From Chinchilla lanigera (Eukaryota; Chordata; Mammalia; Rodentia; Chinchillidae): a DNA stretch of 64,000 bases. Position numbers and translations under genes: made by a program. The notes beneath the pieces were generated by a model. That model did no database searches. It was not told the DNA's origin and was given only the letters and a program-made list of their open reading frames with translations. Positions 22,301-34,300 of the stretch are shown in pieces. Where the stretch lies: contig NW_004955469.1 in the NCBI RefSeq assembly GCF_000276665.1, positions 12,642,409 to 12,706,408 of the forward strand. The letters are read 5' to 3'. Position 1 is the stretch's first letter; the number at the start of each line of letters is the position of its first letter.

Positions 22301-25300
22301 GCAGAGGCGCCTGGAGACAAGTCCCAGCTGCACACTGGAACCGTGGCTGTGGCGGGAATGGATCTTTTACAAATTGCACAGCCTGGGTCCCTCAGACCAA
22401 GTCCATCAGCCCTGTGAGACAGAAGCCCAGGTATAAGCAGTTCTGAAGCTCCTCAGAAAATTCCACTTATAACCTTGTTTGGGAATGTTCCCCAAGAACC
22501 CTGTTCTACAAATTGGGGTCCTCAGCTCAGCAACGTATCACCTGAGGGCTTATTAGAAACGCAGACCTCTAGAATCAGGTTCTGCATCTTAGTGTGATCC
22601 TTGGGAGATCTGTGCACACATCAAAACCTGAACGGCCCTGCACTAGGATTCAGAAGATGAATCCAGACCGTGGGAACCGGAGAGATGTTGATTTATGAGT
22701 GAGTGTGGGCATGAATGGAACATTGAGAGTGCAGGTGGAGGGCTGGCCTACCACTGCAGGAAGTACACCTGTCCCCTGAGACCAAAGAGACCAAGAAGGA
22801 TGATGCAGATGCAGTAAAGCTAATGGGTTGGTTTGTCTTGGGAAATCGATGTCTATTTCATCTGTAAAACAGGTGTCATTTGCTGGCAGAGAAAGGAGAG
22901 GGTGGACTCCAGGGTGGGGGAGAGAAAAAGGCTTACTAAAGGTGGAGGACAGGCCTGGCTGAGACTGATGGCTGCAAAGCATGGTCAGTAGCAGCAGCTG
23001 GTGTTTCCATTACCAGTCAGCAGCCTAGGCACAGGGGAAGAAGAGGTACAAAGTCGGGCTTCTCCAGTCAGGGTGAGGAAATGTGGAGGCTAAGGAGGGA
23101 TTGCCAGATGGAAAACAGGACAGAAGTTCCGAGGACAAGATCTTCTAAGGTCTTTCAGTCCAATTATTTAAATACAGGATGATCAAAAATTGCATAGTTT
23201 TAAACTTATTTTATATGATAACATACCAGGATATACAAAAAGTGATAATTTTATCATTCATTCAATACAAGAATGACTGACTGAAACAACGTCTGCCCAA
23301 TAGTCAGTACATAAACAAATGCACTGCCTGAGTGACATTCAGGGTGAAGTGATAAGCACATAAGAAGAAGTTGGGGGCCGTGGCCAGTGGACCAGAAGTC
23401 CTGATGGGAATGAGAGTTAGAGAACTGGACGACCAGCAGAGACTGCACGTGAGTTCACAGGTTCACGCCATTTTGGCTGCTCCTGACATAATCCTTCTGT
23501 GCAGTGATAAGCCTGATTTAGGAAGTTGAAAGCCCATCTATTCAACAGCCTTCATGAGACTAGTGAGTAATATTAGTAGGACAAAAAGCCATTGGTTGTC
23601 CCCCTCCAAAAGAAATGACAGCAAACGAAGTTGCTATTTTTCTCTATTCCAATCAACTCCAAGTTGGGGAATGCAAGGCCACACAGTTTTGCAATCAGGC
23701 AGGTGTGGTCTGATCTTCCATTCTCTTACAGCAGTGTGATCCATCTCAGATATTTTCACTTGCACAAGCCTTGGTTTCCTGACCTGTCAAACAGGGGTAA
23801 CTAGGGCCACTTCTTGGATCTGAGGGCAGATTAATGAGATGCTTCATGTAATGCTATTTAGCCTTTAAACATATTTTGCCCTTTCTTTTCTCCCATAAAG
23901 CTTGGGCATTGCTGGAGGGGACATGTACGTGCACATTGCTCCTCTAGGGAAGGAGGGGGAGCTTAGGCTTAGGCAAATAGAAGTAAAGAGAACTCTGACC
24001 TGGAGGGACCAGTCTCATATCTTTTCTGCAAAGAGCTGGAAATATTGGTGAATTGTGCAAGGCCCAGCTCAGCTCCTCCTAAAGACTTGGCAGCCCGGGT
24101 GGCAGAGGATCCCTGCACAACCAGGACAGGGCAGAGCACTGAGGAATATGGAAGAAGAGCAGCCATAACCCCAGGCCTAGGGGAGCTTGCAGGCTCAGGG
24201 AAATCAGCTAGGCTGGGAGGTCAGCTAAGGGCCCAGGCCCTTCTTGTCTCTCTGCCCTTCTCAACCTGCATGACACTTACTTTCCAAAAGGCCTCTCCAG
24301 GGCAAAAGGCCGGGCAGCATAGTAGTATTGCTTGTATTCATCCATCCACACTTCGGCTGTCCGCTTGGTGTTCCTGGGAGACAGGGGTGTCAGGAAGCGG
24401 ATATCTGGGAGAACCTCTGACGTACCCAGATGAAATATACACTGGCAAAACTGGCGGTGGGGCAGGGGGATCATGATGGAGCCATTATCATTGCTGTTCC
24501 CAGGGTGCTGAGCCCAGCAAAACACCCTTATCTCCAAATGCATCTTTACCCCAACCAACACACAGGATTTTAGTAGTAGCAACAACCTTTCCCTAAAAGG
24601 TACTGATCAGAAACTGAACTTCTGTGTCTCTGAGCTATAGAAAAGATCCAGGAGAAGCAGGTACATTGGCTTGTCACCAATAACTCAGAGAACAAAGGCA
24701 AACAAACCCTGCTGCTCTGGACCAGTCCAGCCTGGGTTCTTTGGACTTTTGCTCCATGATTCTCCCCTTTATCACAGGGGCCATGCTGCAGCCCACCTCT
24801 TCAGGGGGAAGTCAGCGCATGTGCAGGCCAAGCAAGGAGCTTGGTGCTGGTATAAAGCATCGGTAATCAAGGCATTTCCTTTCATCCTTCAGCCTTTTGC
24901 TAGCATTCTAGTGTTTTCATCAGATAGTTACTGTATGTCTGACTCCAAAGGTCACAGAAAAGGGGACAAGAGAGACAGAGAGACAGAGAGACAGAAAGAC
25001 AGAGGATATCACTCGGCAACCTGGGGGCAGAGACTCTAGGAAAAGCTCCAGAATCCAGAGAAAAAGAGATCAACAATCAGGTAGCAGTGGCCTTGGCAAT
25101 CCCAGCACCTGTGAAGCCCATGAATGTAAACTTCGGGTTTAACATTTTAACATGGTTACATGGACGAGAGCATGCTCCTCCAGATTCTAGTTCTGTTTTG
25201 GAGAAAGGCAAGCATCTTCCCAGGAGGCACCTCAAATAACAGTTATGCACAGACAGACCCATTCTGGTTAGCATGTCTTGCTGCCCCTTCCAGGGCCAAC

Positions 25301-28300
25301 CATCAGGAAACTAGAAGCTGCTTTGTATCAGTGCCATATTCCCTAACCATGGGAAGTCCAAAGAACCCCAACCATATTCCCTAAATGGCCCACTGCTGGG
25401 TGCAGGATGCCCAAGGCCAAGGTACACCCCCACCCCAGCCCCATTTTCCTAGACTAGTTCCTTGCAAGTGGCTACAGGGCCCCTACACAGCTTACTATGC
25501 CAGATGCCCCCAGCCTACTTTTGCATTTCAAGAGGCTAAGACCTGGTGCTCCCTGGATGGCTGATTTTTCTCACTATCCCACACTTGCACACAACATCTT
25601 TACAGAAAGTGTTATTCATTTTCCCATTCTCAAACTCATGCCTCCTCTGAGATGGCTGTGTCAGGATGTGATACACAACTGTTCGTATGTGTGAAAAATA
25701 GGAAGGAAGAGCATAGAGGACAATGACACCCCAAATGAAGAATGCCACCGAAGCAGTATGTAGCTCTCTTTTCCCAAATGGACCAAAACACAGGAAAAAA
25801 GGAAGAGAGGATTAGATGGATGCTAAGAGATAAGAGGGTCAAGGAAAGGGAGAGAAGCAAGAGGAAAAGATGGAGAAAGGGGGGAATGAATATATTATAT
25901 ATATATAGTTATATATAACTATATATAATATAATAACTATATATAACTATATATAGTTTATATATAATACATACATATACAGTTTTACAAGCAGGTTAAA
26001 AGAGAAATGAAGGAAAGGAGAAGGTATATGAAGGTAGGGAGAAAGGCCAGGCAAGTGGGCACCATCAGATCACTGAGTCCCAGTACCTTATGGAGTAGGC
26101 ATACTGTCCCCAGGTAGGAGCAGAAAATGCCTGGGATAGAAACCAGGATCTCAGGATGCGCTTAGCATGGACCCTTCTGGCTCATGGTTGAGGCCCTGGA
26201 GCAGAAACATAGAGGCATGCTTCATGCTGTCCTATTCCTACTTCTTCCCAGGGATCTTCCCCAGGTGAAGCTGCCTGAAGATAACAGTAGATCTAGAATG
26301 CAGAGTAAAAAACACTACCCTTCCTATATCCCATGCAACCACAAATACTGGAGCCTAAGCCCTGCAGAATGGCACTGACTTGACATCCTAAGGCCATGCA
26401 GGGAACCTTGTCAAGCCTCAAGGATGCATCAGAAAAGCCTTGGCCCTAAAGGTGGATTTCCAGGCAGAGTCCAGAGAGCAGCCACACAGCTGCTGCCCAC
26501 ACTGGCTGAGCCCCGGATAGGCACACTTACTTTATGTATGTGTTGGCGTTTCCATCAGGGAAAACATACGGGTGCTTCTTCCGGAAGACGTGTCCCACGC
26601 GGCTGCAGGGAACAATCTCCAGGCTGCCCCCACACATCCACACACGGAAGGAGATTTCTGTAAGACAGACACACTGTGGGTCTGAGGCACTGGGTGGCAG
26701 GCACACCAAGCCAAGCCACTATGGGTGGCTAAGAACAGATCGTGTGCTCCTCTGGCTGGGAACACACCTATGTGAGGATGACAGTGCTCACAATTCCGAG
26801 GTGGTATGAGGTAACACACAGCTAGTAGTGGCACACTGGCATAGATTCAGTGTTCAGCGTGGCTGGGCAGCAGGTTTTACAGGGGTGATTTTGCCTGGAG
26901 AAGGAAGGTCTTGAGAGCAATAAGAGTTGCTTAGGAATGTGCAGACAGTTTCAGTATGGAAAATAAAGAGTCACTTCTTATCACTGCAGGTGGTTATCAC
27001 CAAGACCCTGGAGAAAGGAGTTCCATGTAAGACCAAGGGAGAGTTTTCTGCCATGAGCAGACTTGGGACAGGCTGGAACACTGTATCACGAGGATGTACC
27101 CAAGAGCCCTAAGCCTCCAGAAGACACCTGGAGAAGGTGCTCGTGACACTCCCTCCAGGCACTGGACAAGGGCAGCCTGAACAGCCCATGAGGAGGGAAT
27201 CTGAGCAGTAATCAAGAACTGAGAGCACCTGCAGAAAATGCAGGAAGCTGCAAAGCTCTCTCTGGGGGTGCTCCTGAGGTAGGGGTCGTGAACACACACC
27301 CATTTCTCCCTCCTGGGGGGTTGCTGCTGTGGAGACCTCAGAGCAATGGAGGGGGTAAAGTTAGCAGATCCATGTATTTCTCCATGCTGGGGATTCCTCA
27401 GAAGCAGGCGCCAAGCAAGCCTCTGCCCCAGCACGAAGCAGTGGCACACTGAAGGGGCGGGGAAGCATTTCCTCATTGCCACTGTTAAGAACTGGCGGTA
27501 TATGGTGATACTTTTTTGAAATGCAGAATGACCATTAGACAGTTATATTATTGCTTTAAAATTCTCTGCAGATAATGTAGAGACTGCACTCAGGGCTAGC
27601 TGCCCCCCGCAACCACTGGGAAGTGAGCCAGGGAGCCAGAAGCAGGTAGTGAGATACAAGTATTCCAGGGCCTTCCTACCACAGGCCTGTTCCCTCCAGT
27701 AACCTTTGCCCCAACTCCTGGCCTCCCCAGATTCCTCATCACTGTGCTTCTCTCATCTGCTCTGTCTCCCTTCCTTCCCTGTACCCCCTCATCCCAACTC
27801 TCCAAGCAGGGCTCCACCCTTGAATCTTCATCTTGATCCTCACCTGCTCCCACTCACATGTCCTCAGCCACTCTCCTGGACAAGCTGAAGCTCCTTCCCA
27901 GGAACACGCACAGAAAGGAAACAGGAAGAACTTAGCTTTGGGTTCAGCAGAGCAAAGTTTGCAGAAACTTACTACCTGGGTCCCTGGGGAACCTGCTTCA
28001 GCAGGTAGAGGCTGGATTTCCCTGTGTGCCAAACAAAGATTATGAAAATACTCCTCAAGAGTGCCACCATGAAATGAAACAGCTCTGAGGGGGGCTGTAT
28101 AAACTCTAAACATGATCGGAAGCTCACTGGCGGGACTTATGTGATGCTTTTCTGAAGCCAGTTTCTTTAAAAGTTGGACCCTGATAAGCATTGCCTACTT
28201 CTTATACTATGCACAGCTGCCTCCTAGTTCCCTTCTTCTGCTGCACCGCAGGACACCCTTGAACTTGGTGGACTCAACATCTGAGACTATGACTCTCCAT

Positions 28301-31300
28301 AAAGGTCCATGATTCAAAGTGGGGTAGCACTTGGCTGGGGCTTAGTCTTGTGCCTACAGCTTGGTGTTACATGAGTCGCTGTGCAAGGAGTGGCTTAGCC
28401 GAATGCCCAACACCCACATCTCCATCCGCAGATGAGTCCCTCCATCCCAAGGGACTTCAGCACACGTGTGACTCAGTCTCAGGATGGCTGCCTTCACTCG
28501 TGTGTGAGCCAATCCACTCCTCTCCAGGGACTCCAAACACACTCTGCTCCACTTCCTGAAAAGGAAACTCCTCTAATCCCCGCAAACCAGAGATGGGAGG
28601 CTTGCTTACTAGATATAAACTGTGCACCCTGCGCCAGCTTTCCTGCTAAAGATATGCATGTGCTTTAGCTACCGTATCTTGCTATCCATGCATTCAAATG
28701 AGACATATGTCCCACATCATTTGCAAAGCAAATCCTTCCAACCTGGGCTTCAACTATCTTCCCAAGCCCTGCAAGCTGACGCTCTCTATGTTGCCTTTGT
28801 CCAGCATTTTGCCTCATTCTGAATCCACAGACCTCCCCCTCCCCCATCACAGTCCTGGCACAGGACCCCTGCTGTCATCTGGCCCTGGCTCTTTTCCATC
28901 TTCCTTTGCTGTGCTGGTTTTCTTCCCCTACACCGTGAGGTTCTATCTTTGAATGACTTCCTGACATTGCTTCCTCATCTGATCACAGGGATTCACTGTG
29001 AAGAGTCCCCTCAATCCACCCACCTCACCTCTCCCAGGCCACCAGTGCCCACATCTGGGAGCTGTCTGACAGTGAGTCGGTAGGAGGTGAAGCCTATCTG
29101 AACTCGAAAATTCAGGCTCTGACCTCAAACCACCTGCCTCAACAAGAATATCTGCAACTGGCCAGTGCAGCTGTGGATGCAAAGACACTGACTTAAAGGA
29201 GCTTACAAAGTAACATAAGCGACAAATGAATAACTTGCATTTCTACCTTATCAACTCACTCGCCCAAAACTACAGAATGGCTGTGTTAGTTCTCCTTCAG
29301 GTCAGCTGCTCCACCCAGAGGAGCCTGCATCCCAGAGGAATTAAATGTGTCTACTCTGGAGTGCAGACCATCGTAATCAAACTTTCGGGAGGCACATGTC
29401 CTGACACGGATCAGGGTACTGCCACTGGAGTCAAGAGGCATGTGGGAGATGCAGCTTGGAGTTTCCCTATTACTGCAGTTATTTATAGGCAGTACAGTGT
29501 GGAATATTTAAAACCCAGGATATACGGCTGTCTTGCCCGTATCTGTGCCCCTGACTTCAGGATAAAGATGTGTATCCTCCCAGACTGGCAAGCTAGAGCT
29601 GCTGGTTGGCAGAGTTCTGCTGAAGCTTTAGGAAACATCTGTTAATCCCTGCCCTTTCTGAAGGGAGGCCGGAACAAGTGCCTTAAGAACAGTGTGGATG
29701 GTGGTGCGAGGCACAGCTGGAGCCTTGCTCTCCAGATCTACAGCCCTGAAGCATCGCCATTTCATCAGTGAAGGAATAGGGAGCAAGGGTCTCTGAGAGG
29801 GGAGTATGAAGGAGGTTCTTGCTGAGCCAGCACCCATGCCATCTCCCTAGTCATGAATACCAAGCAAACCCAAGTACACTCTCCATTCCAGGCAGGGAGG
29901 TGTGTAATTATTCTACCTCACTGGGGGCCTATGATGGTCTTACGTTCTTTGAACTTCAGATTAATATTTGGGAGCAAATTGCCCTCCTGCCATCCATTCC
30001 CTTCTCTTTTTTCCACCTCATCAACCCATCAGCCCTCCTAGGGGCCTCACACCTCACCTGAACAAACACCTACTTGGTGAGCCCATGAATGGCGGGCAGA
30101 ATTCAGGGGCAAGGAGGCCACTTTCTCCCTGAGAACTACACCATGGCTATTCATATGTTCCAGTCCACTGGGCTGGCCAAGGTTCTAACTTGGTTTTTGT
30201 AGCCTGGTTTTTAACTAAGGCAAAGGGCACTATTCCACACAAGAGATTGCTCCATGGAGTCTGTCTTACATGGAGCTCATACAGTACTTACGTATGCATA
30301 CTGTCTACATAGTAGTATCCATTCTCTCTCTGTCCAAGTTTAAGCCCATTGAGGATAATGGGATTGGAGAGGATGGTGGTGGCAGCAGAAAGAGACAGAT
30401 TTACTTATTGTGATTGTTCAGTGTACACATGTGTATGTGCAATGGTAATTTTTAAATTCTTAGGGCATACTGTGCCAGGAAATAACCTCTGCACTATGGC
30501 TAGAATGTGTATCCCAAAGTGCCTTTGTTGGAAATTTGATCCCCAAAGCAACACTGTTGAGAAGTGAGTCCTTTTAAGAAGTGATAAGGTCATGAGGACT
30601 CTGCCCTCATGAATAGAGTGTTAGTGTCTCAGGAATGGGTCAGCTAGCACTGCAGTGAGTTCCTGATAAAGAGTAAGTTCATGATCCTCTCACCCCTGTT
30701 ATGCATGTTTTCTTGGCCTTCTACCTTCTACCACACGATATAGTAAGAAGTACTTGGACTCGCCAGATATGGGCTCCTTGACCTTGGACTTCCCAGCCTC
30801 CACACTGTAAGAAATAAGTCTCTGCTCTCTACATCTTAGTCTGGCATTCCCTTACAGTAGCATAAAATTGGCTAAGACATTCTGCTATTATTCCTTAATG
30901 AATGCAAGAACTTGTCTAGAGATAATCTTATCGGTCCACAAAAGACTGACTTGAATCTGAATAAAATTGCTTTTCACCCACAACTGGGGCAATCAAGACT
31001 ACATCCAGGACCCTGTTTCTGGACAATCATTAACCACAGGCACCACTGACTAGATAGATGGCTGACTGCAAATGTCAGTGGTACCTGCTTCTACCAGGGT
31101 CCTCTGGGATGAAACTCAGTGAGACCTGGGGAGAGTGGGGAGCAGCGGCAGAGGTGTCCCTGTGGGAATGCACCTGGGTATGGGTTTAGCCGAGTAGCTC
31201 AGACAGGAATGGAGCACTGGGCAGCTTTTGCTTACTCTCTCCATCTAAGGGAAAGGTGATGTTTCATCCGACTTGGTGTTCTTCCTAGATGAGGCCACTT

Positions 31301-34300
31301 CCCTAATCCTGAGGCACAGAGCGCAGAAAACATGAGGCCAAAAGTAGGTGGAATAAACCATCCTGGCAGGTAGGACATAACTGTTTTTAAGGGATGCTGT
31401 TCCCATCCAGTCTGCAAGGGAAGGCAGCCAGCCCTGCCAGAGCAGAGGCACCTGCATCGGCTGTCTCACAGCCTTGTAATACGTGATGTGATCAATGTCT
31501 AGTGCTGCTGTAATGAACTGCCACAAACTTCACGGGTTTGCTTGAGTCCTCAGCTCAGGGCCTCACAAGGTGAAATCAAGATGTTAGTGGACCACGCTCC
31601 TTTCTGGAAGCCCAGTTTGTTTGTAGAACTGAGTTCTTAGAGCAGTAGGACCGTGGCTCCCTTTGCTTTGCTGTCCCCCCTCTGCTACTTAGGTGTCCCC
31701 ACCTCCATTTTCGAACCAGCAGCGATGGGTCAAGTCCTTCTTGAGTTCTTCAGCTCTCTGACTTGTTCCACTTCTCTGCTGCCTCCAGCCTGAGCAAGCC
31801 CTGCTTTTAAGGACTAGACCCATTTGCATAATGTCCCAACTTTGGGTCATCAATTAGTGACCTTACCACATCACCTGAATCCCTTTTGCCATGTAAGGTG
31901 ACAGCTTGACGGGTACTAGGGGTTGGGATGTGGATATCTTTTGGGGGATGGTTCCCCCTACCACAGAGATCACTCTCTCAACTTTAAGACTTGGAAACAG
32001 ACTTGGTGAGGTAAAGTAATTTCCCCAGATGGGAGTTAGTGGTTATTATGGGATTCAAACTTACGTCCTGTCTGATTCCAGAGCCCATACTTTTCTTATA
32101 ACACACACAGACCCCAAGCCTGGAATAGGTTGGCATCCCAGACAATATTCTGGGGATGGTGGGTGGTGGTGAATCCTTTCTGGGATCCACCTCATCCCTT
32201 TCTTTTCAGCACTGTCTTTTGTGCTTGCTGTGTTTGGTAACACCCCATTCTAAATTCAGGAATCCCATGTTCTCCCCACTTATGTGTAGCAAGGTCTCCT
32301 TCGTTGGAAATATGCCCCCCACTCCCCACCCCAACACGCACTTCTTATTGGGCCACAGATTCCTTTTATCTCTAAAGAACAAAAGCTCAAAGTAAAATGC
32401 AGCTCAAAGTAAGTAGATATATTACCTGTATCCTGTGTTATGTAAAGTGGAGTTTAAACATCCAATTTTAATGCAAATCAACTGAAAAAAAAAAAAAAAG
32501 CCTAAAAGCCACATTTCCCTAATGCCTGCTCATGTCCTAAACTGTGGATATAATTATCAAAACTATTCAGCTCGTTTAGAGACACTTTGTGGGAAGGTGG
32601 CTCCAGGGTCGAGGTGTGAATGTGCGGTGGGAGGTTGGCCAAGACAGCAGGGCTTTCCTGTGGCCGCTACAGCTGGTCCACAGCTTCTAACTGATAAAAA
32701 GCAAGCCAGGGCAGGGCAGGCACAGCATCCAATTAAGCATGGGGTCAAAGTTACCTTGGCCAACAATCTCATGTATTCTTGTGCTATAAAATTGTCAACC
32801 CAACATACACAAGCACATCTACAAAACATACAAATTCTATTTCTTGGAAAGGAAAGATGCTTCTGCCTGCTGTTACTATTCTCATATTTAAAGGGCACAC
32901 TAAAACATGGTTCCATTTAGCGCAATAAAACCTACTTTAAAGTGGTGGCCTTGTATATCGTACAGTCAGAACCTCCATATCTGTGGGTTCCTCATCCACA
33001 GTTTCAATGAGCCATGGCTTATTATTTTACTGAAAATATTTCAAAAAACTGCATCTGTATTGAACATATACAGATTGTTTTTCTGTCATTTTCCCCTAAG
33101 CCATATAGCACAACAACTACGTACACTGCATTTACATCATATTAAGTATATAAGTAATTGAGAGATTAAAGCATATAAGAGGTTGTATATGGGTAATATG
33201 TTAGCACTGTGTCATTTTATATAAGAGATTTGAGCATCCATAAATTGGTATGGGAGGGGTGGTCCTAGAACCAATTCCCCACAGATACCAACTCTGAGTT
33301 CCCTTCCCTTTCAGTCTACTCTTTGTACATGCATTTAATGAGCAGTTTCTACTGTCCTGAGCTTCAAGAACATAAAGCTGGATGAATGGTTTTGTCTTTA
33401 GCTCTAGGTTTAGCAAGAGACAAGGCAGGGTGGAGGCACAGGTGAAGAAAACCTGGTGAGGAGGAGCACACAGTGAGGGAACGGATGGGCAAAAGAGAGG
33501 GCAGGGAAGGTGTTCCAGCTCTAGAGGCGGCCTCTCCAGTGCCGTCTCCTGCAGGGAACTCTGCATTGAGCAGAGAGGGAGGCTTGGCCATGGTAGAAGG
33601 TCAGGCACAGTCTGAGATGTGCTGGAGGTCTTGTCAGTGCCTCTGGACATAGGGTTGGAGGAAGAAGCAGGTGATGAGGTCAAAGAAGTAGGCAAGGTTA
33701 TAAGAACGACTCAGGAGAGACCCATGGGCTTCCTCTGTAGGACAGGAGGGAGCTGCTGTGGACTTAGCTTAGGAGGTTTGCATTCCAGGAGGGGCATTTT
33801 GGCAAGAGTATGGGAAGATGGGACAGGTAGAATGGAGACAGAGGACCACTTAAAAGACTGGTAGGCTGAGAAAGAAGGGTGTGAGGCATGGTAGGGGAAG
33901 TGGATCTTTAGGACTTGGCAACTTGGGGGCTCTCCTGCCACACCCTGGGGCCAGCATTCTTTTCCTCTGACTGGCAGCTCCCTTCAATGTTGGCACTACC
34001 TCTCCTTTGCTGCTGAAGCATCACTCACATACCCCGTCCAAATCTCCAGTCATCCACAGACACACTTTCAAATTCCCACCTTTACACACTCAGGTGCCTC
34101 ATTATCCCCATCTGCAGATGGTACCCTATTCACATGGTATATCCACCCTTGGAAAAGCACTACCTTTTCTGGTACATAAAATGCTAAAAAAAATACCCAG
34201 GAATGGCTTTCAAAGTGCTGTTAGCTGACACAACATAATGGAATGTTGGGGTGTGAGAAACAGAGTATTTCCTGTGATGGCTGTCTGCAGTCCTTTTTTG

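Larger units (their letters stand above)
20204..24280 (-). other. GALNT14: GALNT14 intron 11
   Basis: Intron of 4077 bp. Contains an 80-bp hAT element, an L2-like stretch, a MER5-type fragment, a second TTAA-family copy and a MIR. A 191-codon minus-strand open frame at 21804-22379 lies in LINE-like sequence and is not called a gene. Confidence 0.9.
24374..26530 (-). other. GALNT14: GALNT14 intron 10
   Basis: Intron of 2157 bp with a GAGACAGA microsatellite and a palindromic AT-rich tract. The remainder shows nothing I recognise. Confidence 0.9.

Noticed and set aside
21804..22379. Longest open frame (191 codons, minus strand)
   Set aside because: Low-complexity Ser/Pro/Leu product, no domain, lies in LINE-like sequence inside an intron, and overlaps other frames. 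Most likely chance.
33201..33695. 164-codon minus-strand open frame
   Set aside because: Its downstream end runs into the MER2-type Tigger and the rest is pyrimidine-biased Ser/Pro sequence. No domain seen.
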